From DASQHW01 sp038209365 (GTDB lineage: Bacteria > Actinomycetota > Acidimicrobiia > IMCC26256 > PALSA-610): DNA of 39,358 nucleotides. Below, piece after piece: positions 16,701 through 24,279 of this stretch. The DNA lies in NCBI GenBank assembly GCA_038209365.1, contig JBBQXS010000041.1:1-39358 (forward strand), read 5' to 3'. The notes under the pieces are model-generated. The model was not told the origin of the DNA. It searched no databases and saw only the letters and a program-made list of their open reading frames with translations. Each line of letters begins with the position of its first letter. Position 1 is the stretch's first letter. Position numbers and translations under genes: made by a program.

Positions 16701-18496
16701 ACGCCGTCGGCGTCGAATGCGGCCTGGAGCGCCTCACCGGTTTGCCGGGCGATGACGTCGTCGTCGGCGGCGTTGACGATCGCCGCCGTAATGGTCGACA
16801 GCGCCTCCGAGAGCCGGGCGCTCGCCTCGGCCGCGGTCCGCGCCCGCCGCTCGGCCGCGAGCAGCTGGTTGCGTTCGGTGACGTCGACGACCGTGGCACC
16901 GATTCCCAAGATTGCGCCGTGGGCGTCGTCGCGCACCGGGTAGTAGTTCACGAGCCAGTCGCGAGGTCGCTCGGGGTCGGCGAGTGTCGCGCCTGTGACC
17001 TCGGTCTCGAGGATCGGCTCGCCACGCAGGACGCGCCGGAACAGTGACTCGTTGACTTCCGCAAGGTCGGGCACGACCTCGCGGACGTCGCGACCGAGGT
17101 GGGCATCGGCCGGCAGCCCGTTGATCTCGGCGAGCTTCTCGTTGACGACTTGGAATCTCAGCTCCTGGTCGATGAACGCGAAGCCGACCGGCGCGTGACG
17201 CATGAGCGCGCCGAGCCGGGCCGTCGTTGCGCGCAGCACCTCCTGCGTCCGGAAGTAGTCGTCGACGTCGGCGAACGTGCCGACCCATTCGATGATCTCG
17301 CCGTCGTCATCGAGCAGTGGCACGGCACGCACGACCGCGCGCCGGTAGGCGCCCGAGGCTGCGTGGCGCACGCGGGCGCTGCCCTCCCACGAGCGCCGTT
17401 CGCGGCCCATGTCGTCGAGCGCGTCGGAGACCTGCGCACGGTCCTCGTGGTGGAGCGCGTCGAGCCATCCGTGACCTTCCGCGTCCCTCTCCGACTGACC
17501 GGTGTATGCCGACCATGCGTCGTTCGGCTCGGTGAAGCGGCCTTTTCTGTCGGCGATCCACACGATCGTGTCGGACGCTTCGACCAAGGATCGGTAGCGC
17601 GCTTCCCGCGCGCGCAACTCGCGCGCGATACGTCGCTCGTCGGTCAGGTCCTCGACGAGCGCGATCCAGCGGCCGCGACCGACGGTGGAGATGAGCGCAC
17701 CGACGATCCGTGCGGGCACGCGGTGGCCGTCGGCGTGCACGAGCTCCTTCTCGTACGGTCCGAACCGGCCGGTGTCGTCGCTCTCGGGCAGGGCCTGGTC
17801 GTCGCCCGTGCGCTGCTCGGGCGCGGTGATCGCTTGGACTCCCAACCCCGCGGCGAGCGCGGCGTGGTCGACACCGATCATCTCGAGGAACGCGTCGTTG
17901 GCTTCGAGGATGTGCGTCGCGTCGCCGCCGATCACGCCGATGACGTTGCTGTCGACCAGGGCGCGCAGCCGATGCTCGGCGCGCTGCTCGGCAAGCACAT
18001 GGCGGTCGAGCACGATCGCGCAGAGGTCGGCGAGCGTGAGCAGGTAGAGCCGTTGCGCGTCGTCCCACGTCTGCTCGCGCGAGACCGCGATGCTGAGGCC
18101 ACCGATGACGCGCTCGCCGACCAGGAGCGGGAGCGCGGCCCAGGCGGCCGACCGCGCCGACGTTGCCACCTTCGGGTATCGGGCGTCGAGCTCGGCACGC
18201 CGACCGAGCCACACGGGCTCGCCGAGTCGCACGGCGTCGGTGATCGGAAGTCGCTCCGTGAGCGGGACGCCGTCGAGCGCACGCCCGGTTTCCCCGTAGG
18301 TGGACGCGAGCACCTCGAGCGTGTCGTCCTCGGCGCGCATCGCAACGAACGCGCCCTGTGCGTCGAAGGCGGCCAATGTGCGTTGGATCAGCGACTCGAG
18401 GACCGCGTCGACGCCGGTCGCCGCGGCGAACGCACGGCTCGCGGCACGGAGCTGCGCCAGCCGGGCGAGCTCGTCGGTTGCGTCGTCCGCCACCAC
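13745..18496 (-). CDS. Multi-PAS/GAF SpoIIE-type phosphatase with C-terminal anti-sigma-like kinase domain
   Basis: A 1583-residue soluble signalling protein. Reading the chain gives GAF (about 15-165), PAS (175-285), PAS (295-415), PAS (425-545), GAF (560-725), PAS (745-865), GAF (875-1045), GAF (1055-1215), SpoIIE/RsbU PP2C phosphatase (1225-1452) and HATPase_c (1465-1580). Phosphatase motifs are GGDWYDVL (1257-1264), GDAAGRGVEAA (1276-1286), YTDGLVERR (1395-1403) and CDDDVALLA (1441-1449), giving the metal-binding Asp residues. The HATPase has NEAASNSMVHAY (1501-1512) and GRGLELM (1551-1557). RsbU phosphatases reactivate anti-anti-sigma factors and RsbW-like kinases phosphorylate them. Having both in one chain would set a two-way switch on a partner protein. 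No anti-anti-sigma gene is in the window. Confidence 0.92.
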   Translation of the reverse strand: MVADDATDELARLAQLRAASRAFAAATGVDAVLESLIQRTLAAFDAQGAFVAMRAEDDTLEVLASTYGETGRALDGVPLTERLPITDAVRLGEPVWLGRRAELDARYPKVATSARSAAWAALPLLVGERVIGGLSIAVSREQTWDDAQRLYLLTLADLCAIVLDRHVLAEQRAEHRLRALVDSNVIGVIGGDATHILEANDAFLEMIGVDHAALAAGLGVQAITAPEQRTGDDQALPESDDTGRFGPYEKELVHADGHRVPARIVGALISTVGRGRWIALVEDLTDERRIARELRAREARYRSLVEASDTIVWIADRKGRFTEPNDAWSAYTGQSERDAEGHGWLDALHHEDRAQVSDALDDMGRERRSWEGSARVRHAASGAYRRAVVRAVPLLDDDGEIIEWVGTFADVDDYFRTQEVLRATTARLGALMRHAPVGFAFIDQELRFQVVNEKLAEINGLPADAHLGRDVREVVPDLAEVNESLFRRVLRGEPILETEVTGATLADPERPRDWLVNYYPVRDDAHGAILGIGATVVDVTERNQLLAAERRARTAAEASARLSEALSTITAAIVNAADDDVIARQTGEALQAAFDADGVLITRCDQHGAVGEVLFAHGYTEEEIADLRNDADPDSWSTSTVLRARVPVFYEFPEQFLARFPNRGPVVERFEARAWSVAPLVAANQVIGFFVLMFRSPHRFTSGERRFVATVGDVVSQAMLRARSRAAEVLARRSAEMLAEAIAAERARLAAVLQRMPAGLVVVDAMGGVPRVALWNTRAAEILGPPPADDDAETWFAMGGLDGDTVHPTTALRRALRGEELGDGDDVLVTREDGTTCRIRTTAVPIRDAEQRITSAVLIIEDVTEQTRRERDAQLLARVAELLGSSGEVGDLLERVVGLAVPSFSDLCGVYVLDDEALHLFAVADRNADRAVRIRDVLARPLPLHGDTPVASSVRHGRSLMIAKVPDHIEASGLDDDQRDWVQTVLRPRSLLVVPLRSGDRVTGALTFTQTAETGRLFTVDDLDVAIELGTRCALLLEQVVAHRETSDARDRADGLQRFAAAMARAASVDAVVQAIAADGADAVGAAIVNVAMRSQADTSLDLLQTWLRRRSALVSWEAVKPRTDTASLEALHTGRSSFYRDLAAYRERFGDGELSLIAHGVKAVAAIPLRGSDGQAFGSIGFSFDAAQPLDHEQIGFLETVADIAGQSLDRARLYERERDVARALQMALLPAALPELDDVTTEARYVAGGAGVSVGGDWYDVLRFTDGGVGLLIGDAAGRGVEAATLMGKARHAAAALATERSSPAEVLSRVNEYLHNISSRRTMLTCCYIVLDRDRGLLRYSSAGHPPPLVIDGESEPHFLTGGRGVPLGVVPAAAYTDAEYQLRGPATIVLYTDGLVERRGETIDVGLERLRDAVRGHGVDVKKLCDHLTRTLLSAGCDDDVALLAARVQSLPSAHNLDVELPADSRRLHELRTRVARWLEGAGIATDVVPDIVIAVNEAASNSMVHAYASAQDRGHVRVSLTIDEHEFTAIVFDDGRWRERDAHHDGRGLELMAALMTDVRVEHTDAGTRVHLTRQLEA

Positions 18497-18545
18497 CGCA
18501 AGCTACCGCCGGTGCGACCGTGGGCGAGTCGTGTCACATGCGAGG

Positions 18546-19547
18546 TCAGTGCAGCGGGAAGTAGCCCGGAATCTCGTCGTGCGGAGTATCGAGGTACACC
18601 TTTGCCTCGGGTGGTGCGGCCAGCCGGCCGTGACTCCAGCGCACCTCGACATGTCCGCGCACGGTGCGCTCGCGCCGGCCCTCGCGGTCGCGCACGACTG
18701 CGTGCCATCCGACCACCGGCTGGCCGCCGGGGCGCGCCTCGACCTCGAAGGCACGGAGCTCGAAGTGTCGGCGCCAGTCCCACGGCGTCGCGATGCGTAA
18801 ACGCAGGAACCCGCGCGGAGACGCGCCCAGCACGAAGTACGGCGCACTGCCGATGCGGAGCAGGCGCCAGAGCATGGGCTCGGCGGCCGCGTTGTCGATC
18901 GCGTTGTGCCAGCGTTGCGCGGACGCGACTGCCGTGCGCTCGACAAGGGCTCGGTACCTGTCGGCCGCACCTTGCGGCCAACCGTCACGCAACGCGAGCC
19001 CGAGGGCGCGCCGCTCTGTCGTGTCGAGCGCGGCCATGTCCGCAGGCAGATCGACTGTCTTGATCTCGGCGCGTACCGCGTCGTACAGCGCGGCGTGCTC
19101 CAGGGGCGCGACCTCTCGGAACCAGTCGCCACCCCGGCGGCCCTGCCCGCCTGCGAGCAGCCGGTCGAACAGATGATGCGGAGAGGCGTTGACGACGATC
19201 CGCGACAGGTACTTGCAGCTGACGAGGTACACGTGGTCGACGCGCAGATCGGCGGGGACGACTTCGTCGCCGGGCGCGCGGTGCGCACCCTTCCACTCGA
19301 TCAGCAGTGGGACGCGTCCGCGCAGCGCGTCTCGCGCGACGAGGAAGCGACGCCCGTTCATGAACGCCGCCGCGAACACGTCGGGATGGCGGCCCTCCTT
19401 CCACGCCCGCGCCAGCGCGTCCCACACGTCGGGCGCGACGTTCGCGACCGCATCGGGCCGCGCGGCGAGCGCGCGGTCGACGTCGTCGGCACCGAGCATT
19501 CCGAGACCGGTGACGACCTCGGTGATCGTCGTCCGTAGGTCGGCCAC
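18546..19547 (-). CDS. Candidate restriction nuclease partner of the DNA methyltransferase
   Basis: A 333-residue protein with no family I can name. Residues 80-125 have the layout of a PD-(D/E)XK nuclease core: PLLIEWKG (Glu84-x-Lys86), then DLRVD (Asp100, Asp104), then HVYLVSCKYLSRI (Lys112). The IEWKG pair and the V-S-C-K strand recall restriction enzymes and Holliday-junction-type nucleases. The C-terminal half (200-330) is rich in Trp/Arg and could contact DNA. It starts 9 bases after the methyltransferase stop codon, so the two are surely cotranscribed. The nuclease role is inferred from context and this weak motif. A non-enzymatic specificity subunit is an alternative. Confidence 0.6.
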   Translation of the reverse strand: MADLRTTITEVVTGLGMLGADDVDRALAARPDAVANVAPDVWDALARAWKEGRHPDVFAAAFMNGRRFLVARDALRGRVPLLIEWKGAHRAPGDEVVPADLRVDHVYLVSCKYLSRIVVNASPHHLFDRLLAGGQGRRGGDWFREVAPLEHAALYDAVRAEIKTVDLPADMAALDTTERRALGLALRDGWPQGAADRYRALVERTAVASAQRWHNAIDNAAAEPMLWRLLRIGSAPYFVLGASPRGFLRLRIATPWDWRRHFELRAFEVEARPGGQPVVGWHAVVRDREGRRERTVRGHVEVRWSHGRLAAPPEAKVYLDTPHDEIPGYFPLH

Positions 19548-19556
19548 CGCGTGGGC

Positions 19557-20963
19557 CTATGCGTGCCCGCCGGCGGCGTACTTCCGGAGCTGCTCGTAGC
19601 CTGCGTCGGAGCGCATCTCGATGACGTCGTAGACGATGTCGGCGGCATTCCGCAGCGCGATGTCGCCCTCGCTGCCCTTGCGGGGCAGATGCGACGTGAG
19701 GAACACGATGCGTTCCTTCCCCGCGTGCGCGAGCGCTTGGGCGCGCCCGAGCGCCTTCCACACCGTGTCGGTCCGCAACAGGCCGCCGCGGGTGCTCGTG
19801 AACGCGCCCGACACGTCGAAGTACCACTCGAGGCCGTCGGCGTCCGTCGCGATGAAGTTGATCGTGACGCCCGTGCCCCGCACCCGAGAGTTCTTGGCGA
19901 CGATCGTGAACTCGGCCTCTTGCAGCATCTGCTCCGCGAGCGCTTGCGCGGCTTTGCCTTCGCGAGTGGCGCGCGCCTGAAAGCTGCCCTCGAAGTCGAG
20001 CTCGGTGATGTCGGGCGCCGGGAGCTCGTGACTCGGATGCGACTCGTGGGTGCCTTCGTCGCGCACGCGGAGGCGTGCGATGTCGACGTACGTGGGGTCG
20101 AGGTCGTAGCCGACGTATCGCCGGTTCAGCAGCGCAGCCGCGACAAGCGCCGAACCCGAGCCCATGAAGGGGTCGAGCACGAGATCGCGCTCGTATGTGT
20201 AGAGCTCGATCAGGCGCGCGGGCAGCTCGATGGGGAACGGCGCGGGATGCGACACGCGCCGTGCGCTCTCGGGTGGGATGTCCCAGACGTCGAGCGTGGC
20301 GGCCATGAACTCGTCCGCCTCGATGTCGTTCTCGAATGGCAGGTCGCGGCGCTCTCGATCCGCCTTGCCGAGGGCGCGGTCGAACCGGCCCTTGCTCGCG
20401 ATGACGACCCGCTCGGTCGTGTCACGCAACACCGGATTTGCAGGGCTGCGAAACGATCCCCACGCGCAGTTACCGGCGGCACCTTCGCCCTTGCGCCACA
20501 CGATCTCGCCTCGCAGCAAGAGCTTCAGGTCGTCCTGCAGAATGCGGATGACATCGGCCGCGAGGCTGCGGTACGGCTTGCGCCCGAGGTTCGCGACATT
20601 GACCGCGATACGACCGCCCGGTTCGAGCTTGCGCGCGCATTCGGCGAACACGTCGGTGAGGAGCTGGAGGTACTCGCCGTAGGAGCTGGGCACCCCTTCC
20701 CGTTCGAGCTCTTCCTCGTACTGCTTGCCCGCGTAGTACGGCGGCGACGTGACGACCAGTGCGACCGAGTTGTCGATGATCGCACTCATGTGTCGCGAGT
20801 CGCCGAGGTGAAATGGGTCGAGGTCGTACGGCGCGACGACGGTGTCGTCATTCGACACCTCGGGCATCGCGAACCGCTCGTAGAACGCCGACGCGTCGTG
20901 GCTCTCGCGCTTGCTGACGCCGAAATTCGACGTTGCCGTCCCGCGCTTTTTCGGCGTCGCCAT
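19557..20963 (-). CDS. DNA methyltransferase (N4-cytosine/N6-adenine type) with extra C-terminal domain
   Basis: 468 residues from ATG 20963 (MATPKKRGTATSNFG). The catalytic motif IV is TSPPYY (72-77), where S-P-P-Y favours N4-cytosine. The SAM motif I, DPFMGSGS (264-271), comes after it, i.e. the beta-class order. About 120 residues follow the fold (345-468). They include GTGVTINFIATDADGLEWYF-DVSGAF, an RGGLLRTD stretch and WKALGRA, then IVFLTSHLPRKGSEGD. This tail is not part of a normal methyltransferase and might be a nuclease-like or target-recognition domain. It is cotranscribed with the next gene (9-bp gap), as expected for a restriction-modification pair. The target site cannot be read from sequence. 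Confidence 0.85.
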   Translation of the reverse strand: MATPKKRGTATSNFGVSKRESHDASAFYERFAMPEVSNDDTVVAPYDLDPFHLGDSRHMSAIIDNSVALVVTSPPYYAGKQYEEELEREGVPSSYGEYLQLLTDVFAECARKLEPGGRIAVNVANLGRKPYRSLAADVIRILQDDLKLLLRGEIVWRKGEGAAGNCAWGSFRSPANPVLRDTTERVVIASKGRFDRALGKADRERRDLPFENDIEADEFMAATLDVWDIPPESARRVSHPAPFPIELPARLIELYTYERDLVLDPFMGSGSALVAAALLNRRYVGYDLDPTYVDIARLRVRDEGTHESHPSHELPAPDITELDFEGSFQARATREGKAAQALAEQMLQEAEFTIVAKNSRVRGTGVTINFIATDADGLEWYFDVSGAFTSTRGGLLRTDTVWKALGRAQALAHAGKERIVFLTSHLPRKGSEGDIALRNAADIVYDVIEMRSDAGYEQLRKYAAGGHA

Positions 20964-20994
20964 CGCCTGGCAGCCTACGCGGGGGGTGCGCCGC

Positions 20995-21591
20995 TCAGCG
21001 GCCATACGTGCCGACGAGCGTGCCCTGCGCGATCGTCCCGGCCGCGATCTCGTCCTGCGTCTGCACGTCCTTGTTCAGGGCATAGACGGTGAATCGATAG
21101 TGGTGCAGCGGCCCGGCGGGCGGACACGGGCCCGTCCACAGCGGCTGGCCCGCGCCGTTGGCGAGCTGGCGCGCGGTGACTGGTACAGGTGGGATCGAGC
21201 CGTCGCTCGGCGGGAGTCCCAGCACGAGCCAGTGCAGGAAGCCGCCCGGACGTGGCGCGTCGGGATCGTGCACGACGAGGGCGACGCTGACTGCGTTGTC
21301 GGGGATGCCGGTCCATGCGACGGGCACGACCGCGTTCCCGCCTTCGCACGTGTACCGGCTCGGGATCGGCCCGTTGTCGACGAACGCGGTGCTCGTGACG
21401 ACGATCTTGGTCGCCGGCGCAGTCGTTGTCGTCGCCGGCGCGACCGTTGTCGTCGCAGGTGTGCTCGCCTTGTCGTCGCTCCCACATGCCGAGAGCGCCG
21501 CGACGGCGAGGAACGCGCAGGTGCTCGCCAGGTACCTCTTCCCGAGGTGCCTATTCCCCAGGGACCTATTCCGTCGCGGGACGTTCGGCAT
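20995..21591 (-). CDS. PEBP/RKIP-family (YbhB-like) lipoprotein
   Basis: 198 residues. A basic leader, a hydrophobic stretch and the lipobox LSAC-GSDD (about 33-36) mark a lipoprotein, followed by a Thr/Ala/Pro-rich linker. The PEBP fold has the signature VVHDPDAPRPGGFLHWLV (ligand-binding pocket) and GPCPPAGPLHHYRFTVYALN. Bacterial members bind anionic lipids or small ligands; a real role is unknown. The ATG at 21591 overlaps the phosphatase gene by 26 bp. A later TTG or similar start closer to the hydrophobic run is possible, since the leader (PNVPRRNRSLGNRHLGKRY) is long. Confidence 0.85.
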   Translation of the reverse strand: MPNVPRRNRSLGNRHLGKRYLASTCAFLAVAALSACGSDDKASTPATTTVAPATTTTAPATKIVVTSTAFVDNGPIPSRYTCEGGNAVVPVAWTGIPDNAVSVALVVHDPDAPRPGGFLHWLVLGLPPSDGSIPPVPVTARQLANGAGQPLWTGPCPPAGPLHHYRFTVYALNKDVQTQDEIAAGTIAQGTLVGTYGR

Positions 21592-22192
21592 CCTCGCGGA
21601 GCGTATCGACCGGGACCGGGTCGCGCAGCGTGCCCTCGTCGATGCTGAACCAGAAGCCGCCGAGGTTCGGGATCAGAGTGTGGACGTCGACGCCGGAGCG
21701 GGCCGCGACCGTCCGCAGGATGCCGTGGTGGGTCACGATCGCGAGCATGCCCGTGCCGACGTGTGCGAGCGCGTGCCACAGCGCCGCGTCGAAGCGCGCC
21801 AGCACGGTCGCGTCGTTCTCGCCGCCCGGGGGCGCGGGGAGCTCGCCGCGCCGCCACCGATCGCGCATCCCGGGCCAGCGCTCGTCGACCTCGGCCACGG
21901 TGCAGCCCTGCCATTCGCCGCCGTGACGTTCGCGAAAGCCCTTGTCGGTGACGACCGGTACATCGAGATGGGCGGCGATGATGTCGGCGGTGCGTGCGGC
22001 ACGCAGCAAGTCGGACGAGTACACGGCCCGCGGCCGCACCCCCTCGTGCGCGAGCTGACGGGCTCGAATCGCGGCCTGCGCCTCGCCCTCCGCCGTGAGC
22101 GGGATGTCGATCCATCCCTGCCAGCGGCGCTCGACGTTCCACGCCGATTCACCGTGCCGGATGATCAGCACCTGCTGGGAGGGCGTGCTCAT
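21566..22192 (-). CDS. Histidine phosphatase / phosphoglycerate mutase family protein
   Basis: A 208-residue acid-phosphatase-fold protein. The phosphohistidine motif is IRHGES (Arg12, His13, Gly14, Glu15) and the second catalytic His is in LAIVTHHGILR. RERHGGEWQGCTVAEVDE is the GE-W motif of the cofactor-dependent mutase branch. At this length it is more likely a broad phosphatase (alpha-ribazole, phosphoserine or sugar phosphate) than a glycolytic mutase. It overlaps the downstream lipoprotein gene by 26 bp. The start lies in a chain of 11-bp repeats that create two mini-ORFs (see 22187-22230). Confidence 0.87.
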   Translation of the reverse strand: MSTPSQQVLIIRHGESAWNVERRWQGWIDIPLTAEGEAQAAIRARQLAHEGVRPRAVYSSDLLRAARTADIIAAHLDVPVVTDKGFRERHGGEWQGCTVAEVDERWPGMRDRWRRGELPAPPGGENDATVLARFDAALWHALAHVGTGMLAIVTHHGILRTVAARSGVDVHTLIPNLGGFWFSIDEGTLRDPVPVDTLREDAERPATE

Positions 22193-22230
22193 CGGGCGCT
22201 CATCGGGTGCTCATCGTGTGCTCGCGGGCC
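22187..22230 (-). repeat. 11-bp tandem repeats with two overlapping mini-ORFs before the phosphatase gene
   Basis: On the + strand GCTCATCGGGC, GCTCATCGGGT and GCTCATCGTGT follow one another (22187-22219), then a degenerate fourth copy. On the coding strand each copy holds an ATG. The two upstream ATGs (22214 and 22203) each open a four-codon ORF (ATG AGC xCC CGA TGA), whose TGA overlaps the next ATG by 3 bases of ATGA. The third ATG is the phosphatase start. Ribosomes could pass down this chain by reinitiation. Confidence 0.6.
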
Positions 22231-22289
22231 CGCGCATAGGAATGACAGTGAAGCAGGCGGGGTTTGACCCCGGAGCCCGCCGAGGGCAC

Positions 22290-22309
22290 ACTTGACCAAG
22301 CGGTCAAGT
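22290..22309. promoter_or_regulatory. Perfect palindrome upstream of the thiolase gene, candidate TetR-type operator
   Basis: ACTTGACC-AAGC-GGTCAAGT is an inverted repeat with 8-bp arms and a 4-bp spacer, ending 39 bases before the thiolase start. Twenty-base palindromes of this type are typical targets of TetR-family repressors that control fatty-acid and acyl-CoA genes. The repressor is not in the window. Confidence 0.6.
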
Positions 22310-22348
22310 CTCAGATCTGCGGTCACGTCTTAGTTGTTTGGAGGCCCC

Positions 22349-23509
22349 ATGCCCACCGCCGTCATCGTCGACGCGGTCCGTTCCCCCCTCGGACGCCGCA
22401 ACGGCAAGCTGAGGGACGTACATCCCGTCGACCTCGCCGCCCACGTGCTACGCGCGCTCATCGAGCGCAACGACTTCGACCCCGCGCTCGTCGAGGACGT
22501 GATTATGGGCTGTGTCATGCAGGTGGGCGAACAGGGTGTGAACGTGGGGCGCAACGCCGCGCTCGCGGCCGGCTTCCCCGAGTCCACCGTCGGCACGACC
22601 GTCGACCGGCAATGCGGCTCGTCGCAGCAGGCCGCGCACTTCGCCGCTCAGGGCGTGATCGCGGGCGCGTACGACGTCGTGATCGCCGCCGGGGTCGAGA
22701 ACATGACTCGCGTGCCGATGGGCGCGTCGGTGGTCGAGGGCAAGTACGGCTTCCCGTTCGGGCCGATGATGACCACGCGTTACCCGAACCTCGTGCCGCA
22801 GGGAATCTCGGCGGAGCTGATCTCCGAGAAGTGGGGGATCTCACGCGAGCAGAACGACGCGTTCTCCGTCGAGTCGCACCGGCGCGCGGCACGCGCGACG
22901 GAGGAAGGCCGCTTCGAGCGCGAGATCCTGCCGATCGACATCAAGACCGACGACGGCGCGGAGACCATGACGCGCGACGAGGGCATCCGGCCCGACTCCA
23001 CGATCGAGAAGCTCGCCACGCTCAAGCCCGCGTTCAAGCCCGACGGAGTCATCACGGCCGCGAACTCGTCGCAGATCACCGACGGCGCTGCGGCCGTACT
23101 CGTCATGACCGAAGAGAAGGCCAACGAGCTCGGACTGAAGCCACGGGCGCGGTTCCACACCTTCGCCCTGGCCGGCGTCGATCCCGTGATGATGCTCACC
23201 GGCCCGATCCCCGCGACGACCAAGGTGCTGGAGCGGGCGAAGATGACGCTCGATCAGATGGACCTCGTCGAGATAAACGAAGCCTTCGCCCCCGTGGTCC
23301 TCGCGTGGGAGAAGGAGCACCACCCCGACATGTCGAAGGTCAATGTCAACGGCGGCGCCATCGCCCTCGGGCACCCGCTCGGCGCGTCGGGCGCCCGGCT
23401 CATGACCACGTTGCTCAACGAGCTCGAGCGCACGGGCGGCCGGTACGGCCTCCAGACGATGTGCGAAGGCGGCGGCATGGCGAATGCGACGATTCTCGAG
23501 CGCTTGTAG
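22349..23509 (+). CDS. Thiolase / acetyl-CoA C-acyltransferase
   Basis: A 386-residue thiolase that should cleave 3-ketoacyl-CoA in beta-oxidation or condense two acetyl-CoA. The nucleophile is Cys89 in DRQCGSS, the His base in GHPLGASG and the acid Cys in TMCEGGGMANA. The ATG at 22349 follows TTTGGAGG (22338-22345); an ATG at 22334 would add five residues. The N-terminus (VIVDAVRSPLGRRNGKLRDVHPVDLAA) suits the degradative branch. A candidate operator and a downstream hairpin make it a single-gene unit. Confidence 0.93.
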   Translation: MPTAVIVDAVRSPLGRRNGKLRDVHPVDLAAHVLRALIERNDFDPALVEDVIMGCVMQVGEQGVNVGRNAALAAGFPESTVGTTVDRQCGSSQQAAHFAAQGVIAGAYDVVIAAGVENMTRVPMGASVVEGKYGFPFGPMMTTRYPNLVPQGISAELISEKWGISREQNDAFSVESHRRAARATEEGRFEREILPIDIKTDDGAETMTRDEGIRPDSTIEKLATLKPAFKPDGVITAANSSQITDGAAAVLVMTEEKANELGLKPRARFHTFALAGVDPVMMLTGPIPATTKVLERAKMTLDQMDLVEINEAFAPVVLAWEKEHHPDMSKVNVNGGAIALGHPLGASGARLMTTLLNELERTGGRYGLQTMCEGGGMANATILERL

Positions 23510-23539
23510 CGCCCCAATAATTCTTGGTCGCACTCGCTC

Positions 23540-23560
23540 CGGGCCGGGATACCCGGCCCG
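23540..23560 (+). terminator. Hairpin 30 bases after the thiolase stop, probable terminator
   Basis: CGGGCCGGG (23540-23548) and CCCGGCCCG (23552-23560) make a perfect 9-bp stem around ATA. No U run follows, as is usual in high-GC bacteria. Confidence 0.55.
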
Positions 23561-23632
23561 CGGACGCTTGCCGCATCACGTTCTCGTTCCTTACTCCGTT
23601 CACGGCCTCGTCGGTTCCTATCCTGACGGGTG

Positions 23633-23902
23633 ATGGTCGAGGTTCTCTGGTGGGTGTTGCGGGTCGCTGTCGCGTTGACGGCCGCGGTGATGCTGTACCT
23701 GCTCGGCGCCAAGATGATCCGCAACTTCAACACCGAGCCGCCGCCCGAGCCGGGCGAGATGCCGCTCGAGGACGTGGACTACCGCTACCGGTGCATTGTC
23801 TGCGGCGCCCAGGCCGTCCTCTATGCCGCGCCCGAAGGCGAGATCCCCGAGCCGCCACGCCACTGTCGCGAGCCGATGGTGCTCGTCACTCCGGTCGAGT
23901 AG
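23633..23902 (+). CDS. Small membrane protein with zinc-ribbon-like Cys pattern
   Basis: 89 residues from ATG 23633 (a GTG sits directly before it). One N-terminal membrane helix (VLWWVLRVAVALTAAVMLYLLGA) leads to a short cytoplasmic domain: YRYRCIVCGAQAVL (C-x2-C) and PRHCREPM, a Cys layout that could bind zinc or iron. Function unknown. It is followed by a second small membrane protein gene in the same direction. Confidence 0.7.
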   Translation: MVEVLWWVLRVAVALTAAVMLYLLGAKMIRNFNTEPPPEPGEMPLEDVDYRYRCIVCGAQAVLYAAPEGEIPEPPRHCREPMVLVTPVE

Positions 23903-23976
23903 CGGTGAGTCCCGGTTGCCCGGGGATGCTGACGCGTCCGCGTAACCGCGTTGCCCTCGGCGAACACTAAGGGCAG

Positions 23977-24246
23977 ATGTCCTCGGCCGCCCTACGAACA
24001 GGGGGCACGACCATGGTGCCGCACTCGTACTTTGTATCCGGCTTTTGGGTCGGCGTTGTCGTCGGAGCCTCGGGTGCGGCGATCCTCTGGCTGTGGGTCA
24101 GGCTGGCCCGGGCCGCCGGCGCGATCGCGAATCGACGTGGTTACCCGCGTTTCGCGGGTGTCGCAGTCGGCCTTCTCACCGGCCCACTCGCGATGGCCAC
24201 CTTCGCGCTGCTCCCGTCGAGACGGGGCGCGCATCCCCGCTCGTAG
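23977..24246 (+). CDS. Small membrane protein
   Basis: 89 residues with two hydrophobic helices (FWVGVVVGASGAAILWLWVRL and FAGVAVGLLTGPLAMATFALLP) and Arg-rich ends. The start could also be ATG 24013 (MVPHSYFVSG), preceded by GGGGG. Function unknown; the hydrophobic pattern and normal codon use argue for a real gene. Confidence 0.6.
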   Translation: MSSAALRTGGTTMVPHSYFVSGFWVGVVVGASGAAILWLWVRLARAAGAIANRRGYPRFAGVAVGLLTGPLAMATFALLPSRRGAHPRS

Positions 24247-24279
24247 CGGCCGATCGACAACCCAATTTGCGCCGGGGAA

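Noticed and set aside
22258..22272. Small palindrome CGGGGT-TTG-ACCCCG
   Set aside because: Short arms in a GC-rich gap, no T run and no clear relation to a start; probably chance.
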